A stretch of 64,000 bases of DNA from Pestalotiopsis fici W106-1. Taxonomy: Eukaryota > Ascomycota > Sordariomycetes > Amphisphaeriales > Sporocadaceae. A program made the position numbers and the translations under genes. Shown one piece after another: positions 56,474 to 64,000 of the stretch. The notes below the pieces were generated by a model, which made no database searches, was not told the origin of the DNA, and saw only the letters and a program-made list of their open reading frames with translations. The stretch spans positions 1,178,001-1,242,000 of the forward strand of contig NW_006917103.1 of NCBI RefSeq assembly GCF_000516985.1, read 5' to 3'. Numbering within the stretch: the stretch's first letter is position 1; the number at the start of each line of letters is the position of its first letter.

Positions 56474-57274
56474 TTAGGCCAGAGTGGCGCTTGCGATGAG
56501 CCAAGGCCAGAGCAGCAAAGTTGGCTTGTTCAATAAGTCTCTCTGTTTGAAATACAAATTTGGTCAGAGGAGAATATGTCCGTCACAGGGACACGGTTGG
56601 ATGAAGAATTAAAAGTTTTTGAGCCGCAATGGTCAAAGGTGCGGGGAGTCAGCTTTTGACCTGGGATTCAGTGGCTGTGAGGCGGGCGCAGTACAAGGGG
56701 CTACACGGCCTGGCCAATAAGCAGGATATCTCATGCTGCAGTATCATTTCAGAGCCTTCCGCTCAGCGCATCCCTCGTACTTGTGGCTGAGTAAGGCGGC
56801 ATGAGCCTGTCATGATTGGCCTGTCCAAAGCAGTGAGCAGTGGCTCCTATGTACAAATTCGATGTACCTAATTGGGTCACTACTAAGTCGTGGATGGAAG
56901 CTGAAGATGAATTTAGTGGTGAGAAACACCTCAATTTCTATTACATTTTGTCTGCGCGGGGAAAGTTGTCAAGACCCCTGTCAACCCAGACCATGTAGTG
57001 GTTTTTCCACAGCTTCTCGCCCAAAAAAAAAAAAAAAAAAAAACCAGAACGTTGATATTTTTGTTCAATATAATTCTACGTCTTGTTGCTGTCAACTCTG
57101 ATCCTGAAACCAGTTACTGAGGAAAAGAATAACGGATGGTAGCTTCTCACATGGGATGCATATGTTATGGTTTGGTTTGAATTATGAATTAAGTTGCCAT
57201 TGTCAAAGTTCGAGCTATGTACTAATACAAGAGTTTGAAGCATACAAAAGGTACCTTTAGTCACTATGCTCCCC
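56474..57274. other. Intergenic region with a 21-A tract
   Basis: 801 bp between the C2H2 gene start and the peroxidase 3' end; poly(A) at 57023-57043. No gene supported. Confidence 0.5.
57023..57043. repeat. 21-base A homopolymer
   Basis: A run of 21 A. Its length is error-prone in sequencing. No retroposed gene copy is visible beside it. Confidence 0.8.
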
Positions 57275-58830
57275 CTAGCTAAAGGCTCCCTTCGAGCCAG
57301 GGTATTGGTTGAACAAGGAAGAGTCATACTTTTGCAACTGCGGGCATCCCAGAGCCGAGATGACAGCATTGAGCGGGCCAGCCAGCGTCTGCACGGCCTT
57401 GGCCACATTGCCGACGAGACCACGGAGAATGTCGGGCGACGCCATGCTGACGGTCTGGAAGGCGAGGCACATGGCATTGTTGCCCTCGAGGAGGGTCTCG
57501 GCGTTGAAGACGCCGCTGGTGAGGCTCGTGACGTTGACGCCGGTAAAGGTGTTGGGCTTGCCCGTGTTGCCGCCGAGCACGAGCAGGTTGGGCAGGTGTC
57601 GCAGAGCATCCATGGCGTCGAGGGTGAAGGCGGCGAGGCCAAACTCGTCGCCAATGGCGCGGCGGTACCACTAAGGACATGACATGGTTAGCTGTTGCAT
57701 GCTTAATCGCTTGCAGCTTGCAATTTGAAAACGGGCCCAGTCTATGCTTACGTTGTCAGGGACGCGCTCGTGTCCGGGGATCCATTGGAAGGAGCCAGGC
57801 TCGCCGACGACAGACTCAAATGACTTGAGGGTTTCACTATCGAGGAAGCCCTCGGGATATTCGGCAGAATGGTTGGCAAAGAAGCGGTACGTGAAGACGT
57901 AAGTCGCGGTCTGGACAGCCAGACCAGTAAAGGGGCCATTGAAGAAATAGGGGTTGGTGTTGACAGAGTTTTGGAAGCGAAGACCTCGGAATGGGTGCAT
58001 CACTGTGAGATCATATCCATTAGGGCCCTGTGGCATGTTGTATAGGGTCTCGAACTGGCTCATGTTCAAGGAGACGGGGTCACCACTAAGTCACGCTGTT
58101 AGCAAGCTACACTCATTGACATACGACTCTATAACCACATTGAACTTACGTGATGTAAAGATCAGCTCGAGTGGGTGATACATCAGACTCGAATCTATTG
58201 TGAGAGTTGCTAAGGCCTTGAGGCTGACCAAGAAGGCCACCAACACCAAGCAATGCACTGCTTGGGGGCTTGCCACCAATCGAGACTGTTGCGAGGTCTC
58301 CCGCCATGACGGCAGAGTATACTGTCAGGAAAGTCGCCAGGTCGACACCCATGCCAAACACTTCGCCCCATTAGTCAAGAATACAGGGACCATGATGGAG
58401 ATGGCTACCAACATTCGACGGACCCATTTATGATGTCCAACACGGTTCCGACACCATTACGTGCCATGTAGCCATGGTTTGCAAGTGTGTTTAGACCAGG
58501 GCACGACCCTCGGATGTCCCCGGGGCCTGGTGCGATCTGTAAGCTTAATATCAGCCTTTGTCGTTTGCTAAGCATCAGAAAGAGAAGTATAGTGCTTACC
58601 CACGCGTGATCGCCGGTGGTGTCTATCCGCTGTGCATCTGCATCGAAGCCCGGCTTGATGGCATCGATACCCGCAACACGCTTCGCTTTGACATCCGCGG
58701 AGATTTTAGCGGCCAGGTCGTTGATCCTGGCCAAATCTTCGTTGGACAGGTCCGAGTTGATAACACTCGTGGGAAAAGCAGTCGCACATAGTGCTGAAAG
58801 GGCAATGCCCGAGAACAATGAAAGTCTCAT
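57275..58830 (-). CDS. Secreted heme-thiolate peroxidase/peroxygenase (chloroperoxidase family)
   Basis: Five exons on the complement: 58830-58600, 58536-58413, 58360-58150, 58085-57752 and 57670-57275. The introns are 52-81 nt, giving 431 residues. The second intron uses a weak GTTGGT donor. A signal peptide (LSLFSGIALSALCATAFP) starts the protein. Proximal heme ligand Cys89 lies in 'RGSCPGLNTLANHGYMARNG', the family's PCP-like motif. The acid-base pair is Glu176-x-Asp178 in 'NRFESDVSPTRADLY', matching the E-x-D of unspecific peroxygenases. The C-terminus 'NWYRRAIGDEFGLAAF' is also typical. The enzyme would use H2O2 to oxidise or halogenate organic substrates outside the cell; the true substrate is unknown. 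Confidence 0.93.
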
Positions 58831-59940
58831 CGTGAGGGAGGATGAAGAAACACGACGTCTCAAAAAAAAAATTGCTGGATGAAAGGGGGGAGAAAGGAGC
58901 GAATCAGCAATGATGCATAACACGGCAAGTTTGCAGTGAGCGATGGGAAGAAAAGTCCTGCCAAGATCATCTCGGATGGGAGGTCTTCCGTTTAAATGTC
59001 CAACCGGTGATGTTAGTCCTCACAGCTATAGAATAGCTCAGGGACGTCCTGATTTGGACAGAGCGATCGACAGGTGTCAGGAGCATTTGCCACGAGTCTG
59101 AGCCAATGGGCAATTTCGAGTTACAATCAATCACCATACAGCAATTATCCAACCAATCAATGTGTCTTTTCATGACACTATGTTCTGCTGATCTTCAGGT
59201 CTGGCGATATTATAGTGTCGTATATCGTTCCTTGACTAGCCCTAGCCGCCTCCATGTGGAAAGATCCGGTGAAGGAGTTTAAATTGGCGTGGTGTTTAAA
59301 AGTTCCAGGAGACTCAACTACACTGTAATGGGCACACTAAAAGTCTGGAGGATTCAAAGGGACAATCGAACAGTCTTGGCAAACTAGCAGTGGACATAAA
59401 AACTTTCAAGACGGTTCATGAAATCTGTGGCGATAACTCGAGATGCTGAGTATGGCCAGTAGGTGAAAATTCCCGTCTCCTACTTGCGTCCGTTGTCACT
59501 GAAGTGGAAGGAAAAGTTTCCACTCCGTCATTTTTATAACTACCTCAAGCCTACAGATGACCAAGTCTTGGTCTTCAGGGAGTTCTTTTGCTCCAACCCA
59601 CTCGGGTGGATGGCGTCAGGCAAGGAGAACCCTCTGGTATCGGCAAACGTGGCTCTATTAGTCGCTCAGCGGGCATTCTGCCCTGAGCTAATTTGGCCTT
59701 TTGAACCCTTGGGAATTAGACTTCCCAATCAAGATCGCTACTCTTGATTCTTGTAAAGAAATGAATCCGTTTTCGGTTTTGTTAGAGATCATGCTTGCTT
59801 GATGCAAATTTGAAATGTTAGCAGCCGCAATTCTTGAGCAGATTCAATTCACTATCTTCACTTTGTTTCGAGGCATTTCAATGATTGTTTTATTTTTCAT
59901 TAGACTACTTCATTGTATGATATTTAGTATACTCATTATC
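58831..59940. other. Intergenic region
   Basis: 1.1 kb between the peroxidase start and the receptor 3' end. No gene, RNA or notable repeat seen. Confidence 0.5.
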
Positions 59941-61278
59941 TTATGCAAAGGCTTTATCTTCCGGAAATTCTCGAGTCGTATATGCCTGACCTGGCAGCGA
60001 GCCATCGTGCAAGATACTCCGACTACTCTCGTCGTCTGTGCCTTCTTGCGACATCCGCCGTTGTGTATCCATTTTTGGCATGTCGGGTTTGATAGAGATC
60101 CTGGATAGCGGTACGCTGCCCCGCCTGGCCTCACTGTTGCCGGCTGATTGTGCTGTACGCCTGCTCTTCCCTGATGAGCCATATCCGCCCACATAGCTAC
60201 CAAAGGAGCTGATCTTTTCTTTGAGAAACTTTCGAAGGATCGGGATCGATGCGGCGATAATTGTGACTGCTGACTCTGTCGCTGACCATATAACGGATTG
60301 TACCGCATTGTCTATACTGTTGTTAGCGGCCTGAGTGCGTTCATATTGGTGGTCATATATGCAACTTACAGGAAATATCTTGGGTCGTCAGTTGGATGAT
60401 GTAGATGCTCCTGGCAATGGCTGTCGCACCAGCGCTAAATCCAAAGTCAGTCTTGCTTCTTTCTTGGAAAATGAGATGCATAAATAGTAGAGAGACTGAC
60501 AGGAATCCGAGACTCATCGCACAGCATACACCGAGTTTCTCAACGGTGCGCATCTGAACACCCCATAGAATTTTCCACGGAAGAAGTGCCAGTGAAAAAT
60601 CCATGAATGCCGCCCAAGCTGCTTGAAGTTTTAGTGGTATTTATTCGATTTTTGTCGCGCTCGTGCTTACCAGCTTGGAAGATACCATATTTCAAGGATA
60701 TTGTTTTATCAATACATGTGCCGGGGTAAAAGTCGACAAAGGTTTTGGCGAGCGGCCTGCACTGCACCCAAGGCAGGACAGTGACGGGAATAGCAAACAG
60801 TATGAGAGTCGTGATGGAGAACCAGATGAATCCCCTATAGAATCCAGAAGTCAAAGGAATGAGAGTAACAGCAAAGGAAATTTTGCTCGCATTGATAGCC
60901 ACAATCGATGCGGTGAGGGCGGACGCGCCAAGGTATGTGATCGAATTCAAGTTTTTGTAGTCCACTGCCATCGGCCGGAGATAAGTCGACTGTTGAAGAG
61001 ATTGAATCAAAAGCAGAGCACTTACTATCCAATATGTGCCTTCCGAATCCCAAATTGATTGAAAGTTGCATCAATATAACCTGCACCAGCAGGCATACCC
61101 ACGACATGATGAGCAGAGCATCATCCCACCAAAATCTGCGATGCTTCAGTCGAACATACATCCGCAGTCCCAGGAACACACCACAAAACAACCACAGGCA
61201 CCATAGAACTGCAGACATCAGCGGGCCATGATTCTCGGCCGGGTTGCTGACCCAGTTCTTGATTGCCGACGACGACAT
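59941..61278 (-). CDS. Rhodopsin-like (PTH11-related) membrane protein
   Basis: Four exons on the complement: 61278-61026, 60964-60671, 60618-60370 and 60311-59941. The introns are 61, 52 and 58 nt, giving 388 residues. Seven hydrophobic helices are readable: 'SAVLWCLWLFCGVFLGLRMYVRLK', 'WWDDALLIMSWVCLLVQVIL', 'SKISFAVTLIPL', 'FIWFSITTLILFAIPVTVLPWVQCRPL', 'AAFMDFSLALLPWKILW', 'CCAMSLGFLSVSLLFMH' and 'VIWSATESAVTIIAASIPILR'. The pattern R-x-Y-x-R, W-W-D-D, C-R-P-L and W-S-x-T-E-x-x-V-T-I defines the fungal rhodopsin-like family related to PTH11. The tail is cytosolic, Ser/Arg-rich and probably phosphorylated. No CFEM domain. A receptor or sensor role is inferred. It is only distantly similar to the receptor at 42-44 kb. 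Confidence 0.92.
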
Positions 61279-62608
61279 GGTTGGCGATGTCCCCAACTCC
61301 CAGTGTCCCAAGAATAGAATGAAATGCTGAGAAAGAGCAATGATAGCACATGGGCCAGGCGTGTTATTATTTTGAGTTCAACCCCAAATTGGCTCTCCTC
61401 TTCATGCTCATCGTAGCTCAAGGAAATCATTCTCCCAAGGCTGGGCAGACGGGCCCAGTGCCAAAATCTGGATTGGTTAGTGTCCGTACAAGGCCAGGCT
61501 AAGAAGATGGTTGATCCATCATTGCCGCGGAGTATATCCTAGGCTCCTACTAAACTTCAAGAACGGCTTAAGCCGTAGTATGATCTGCCCCTCTAATCCG
61601 TAGCCCGTCAGAATGGCTTGCCCGGACCGACATCTAGACAGTAGACGGAGGCTTTTAAAACCCCTGCTAATGACCGGGATTTCAGAAACCCGGTATACAC
61701 TCGCCCTACGAACTACACTATTATAAAGGGTTTCAGTTGACTGCAAGGATAGATGGCCCGACCTTATTAGGTTGGGGTTGTTTTAGCGGCACTTTTGTGT
61801 CATGCTATACTACTGCGGTAGCGGGCAGTAATTTATCGGGAGCAATGGCCGATGAATGAAATCACACAATGGCCGAACTTTAGTTTGAGAGTCATTATTC
61901 CCGCGGGATCGCCTGGACGAGTAGACAGTCAAGTCATGTTGGCAAGGTTTGCCACGGGCGGCTGTTGTATTCTGCCTTGGATACATGGTTACATATATGA
62001 TCTGACGTCGAGTCCCTATTGAGTCGTGTGAGCCATTCCATCGTGCGGTCTATAAGGGATAGTCTGTGCATTGATGGCTATAGAAATTCTTGCATTTGAA
62101 ATGGAGACAGGGTTTGCCAAGCTCTGCGCAGTCTAAAATCCTCAGCAATACAGGAGCTTTGTGGCTTTTCTTCCCCTTGTATTATAGTACAATAGTCAAG
62201 ACCCCATGTGTCAAATCGCCTGGAGAACGTCGGCAAAGTTCCGTCTTGGATTCCGCATCGGATCGAGTCGTCCGTAAACTAGACACGGATCGCTACTGTT
62301 GATCTTTATAACCGAGACAACCGGATCTATCAGGTGTCGGAGATATGTCACTGACTTGGTCTAGTAGATCTCGGTACTTGATATAGTGTTCATGACAGCG
62401 GCGATCAGAAGATACAATAGCATTTCACCTGGCAAGGGACTTGTGGGCATAAGTATGCTCTAGTGATCTTGAAGACTGCTCAATTGGATATGAAACGTTA
62501 TCGCATGCTATTCCCGCTCTGATCGCCGCTGAAAGTTCATATAGTAATACACTCTTCCCTCCCCCCGATAGTCGTCGCATTCCACGTGGTCCATCCGAGC
62601 TTCTTCCA
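61279..62608. other. Intergenic region
   Basis: 1.3 kb between the receptor start and the next gene's end. Nothing supported by coding or structural signal. Confidence 0.5.
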
Positions 62609-63907
62609 TCATGCTTCCTCGAGAATGCCAGTTACCCTAACCACGGGATAGGCCGCATCGCCGTACTCATCCCAATAAAGAGGCATGGTCGGCAACTGCT
62701 TCGAATTGACCCAGCTCCGACGCACCGGCAACACATCACCAACGTACATTTCCTCTACCAACTGCCAAATCCTCCTGCGGTTCCTCAGTCCATTTGGCAC
62801 GTTCATGTTTGAGTAGCAAAATAGCTCCAAGTCAGCTTCGAGGGTCTCGTGATGCCTCCAATTCGTCCACACCCCTTTGCTCAGTTTGCGCACCAACAGT
62901 TCCCAGTTGATCTCTGTGCTCCGGGCAGCCAATGATGAACAGAAATTTTCGATGGCCGGGACATCAAGGTCCCATAGGAATGGCAGATACCTACCGTCCA
63001 GGAGTATGTGTTGCCACGTCTCTTGAGGTAAAAGTCCAGTACATCGGGGCGATAGCCCCTCAAAGGAGCCCATGAACCATACGATTCGATCTTGTAGCTC
63101 CTGTGGCAATGCCAAGAATGATTCGCTGAAAGCTTTGGCCCCTGGGTTGACTGAACTCGGTTGTAGTGTTCCGGTATTTGCTATGATTTGAGAAGTCAGA
63201 GATGGGATATTCAATGGATCTGCAACAACCTAAAAAAAAGAATTACGTGTCAGTGAACAGGTTCATGAACTGAAGTTGAAGGTGAAAAGAAGAACCGGTG
63301 GAGTAACCACACATACCCAGTGAGCATCATCGCCATCCCATACTGAAAAGTCGTCTGCGAATCCAAGGGGCATGTAATACCCATTTTCCATCACAATGTA
63401 TTGTGGACCGGCCCATTCGACTGTGCCCATGTACTCATTGTCTCGAGCATCGTACCGCGTGCGCAAAACCCTCCAAAGTGTTCGCAGAGATCGCACGCGA
63501 ACATTGTTCTGCGACTTGCGCATCACTCCAAGGGCCACTTCCACACACGCCTCATGCACTGCGATGCTGTATGGGATTGGGTAGGCTTGCCCGAATTCAT
63601 CAAAGCCTGCTAGCCAGTTGGGCGGATACTCCTCACCGCTCCCCGTCACGGTGCAAGTGTTGGACCAAGTAGCAGTGGCGGCATCTTGTCGTATGTCCTG
63701 GTCGATGTCAAAGTGCGCTTGTTCAATGTTCTTGCGCTTGCCGGCCCGGTAGTGCTCCTCTAGCTTCTCAAACTCCTTGACGGGGTCGCTGAGTAGCACG
63801 ACCTTGGTCTGCCATTTGACCTCGTCGCTCCACTGTGTGCCATCGACTTGAGTCGGCGGCCGAAGAGGGCCTCCGCATATAGAGCAGAACAGCATCCTGT
63901 CTACCAT
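62609..63907 (-). CDS. F-box-like fungal protein with N-terminal CxxC
   Basis: Two exons on the complement, 63907-63317 and 63229-62609, with an 87-nt intron (GTATGT...TTTTTTTTAG). They give 403 residues. The N-terminus 'MLFCSICGGPLRPP' is a CxxC knuckle common at the start of a fungal-expanded family. Around residues 225-265, 'ESFLALPQELQDRIVWFMGSFEGLSP' followed by 'LLPQETWQHILL' looks like an F-box helix pair. The rest is Trp-rich ('WNTNWRHHE'-type segments) and of unknown role. F-box proteins recruit substrates to SCF ubiquitin ligases, so that is the tentative role. Cytosolic or nuclear, no signal peptide. The family is recognised in outline only. Confidence 0.7.
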
Positions 63908-64000
63908 AACGCAATGTGGTTCAGCATTAGAATGCTTTGAAGATTTATCAAATCAAGTTTGTATAAGAGTCCTGTAGTTTGGCCGGATGTTTAGAGATGC

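Noticed and set aside
57266..57682. A 138-codon + strand frame over the last exon of the peroxidase gene
   Set aside because: Antisense to conserved peroxidase residues; no independent support.
1..64000. A secondary-metabolite backbone (PKS, NRPS, terpene synthase) or a transposase/reverse transcriptase
   Set aside because: None of the recognised proteins has such domains; the integrase-like finger belongs to the Spt10-type gene, not to an element.

Overview
The window is nuclear DNA of a filamentous ascomycete (Pezizomycotina; Sordariomycetes/Hypocreales is my best guess, unproven). The evidence is many short spliceosomal introns (47-203 nt, GT...AG), three Zn2Cys6 regulators (one cut by the left edge), 14-helix MFS pumps, PTH11/rhodopsin-like receptors, fungal glycoside hydrolases and an Spt10-like protein. 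Nothing looks bacterial, viral or mitochondrial. One run of exactly 100 N (42782-42881) marks a scaffold gap inside an intron. All gene models were spliced by eye; frames were checked to close to a multiple of three.

Left part (1-9.6 kb): a compact regulator/transport/enzyme neighbourhood. It holds a fungal-specific transcription factor (5' end cut by the window), a DHA14-type MFS pump, a short-chain dehydrogenase, an amidase and a second Zn2Cys6 regulator whose zinc cluster is split by an intron. An epoxide-hydrolase-like alpha/beta hydrolase follows at 10.3-11.3 kb. CGG-Nx-CCG elements lie in the two promoters that would be controlled. I infer a small catabolic or detoxification cluster; no PKS, NRPS or terpene synthase is present.

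Middle part (11.8-28.3 kb): mostly stand-alone genes. These are a GH54 arabinofuranosidase with CBM42, a Sec14-like CRAL-TRIO protein, a secreted beta-propeller protein, an OTT_1508-like deaminase-fold protein divergent from a C2H2 zinc-finger gene with an in-frame TAG, a YCII-domain protein, a compact GH11 xylanase, and an Spt10-type GNAT protein with an integrase-like zinc finger.

Right-centre (29.5-51.5 kb): a second regulator/transport/oxidation neighbourhood. It holds a Zn2Cys6 factor, an eight-exon MFS pump, two related P450s about 9 kb apart, a third unrelated P450, and a PTH11-like receptor interrupted by the gap. Several decayed-looking coding stretches (31.4-32.1, 45.3-45.8, 48.76-49.5 kb) suggest gene turnover. 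A Thr-rich mucin-like secreted protein with a PAN-like tail closes the block.

Right part (52.2-64 kb): a 1296-residue two-finger C2H2 protein reconstructed from seven exons, a secreted heme-thiolate (chloroperoxidase/peroxygenase) enzyme, a second rhodopsin-like receptor and a probable F-box-like protein. I found no tRNA, rRNA, CRISPR or intact transposon.
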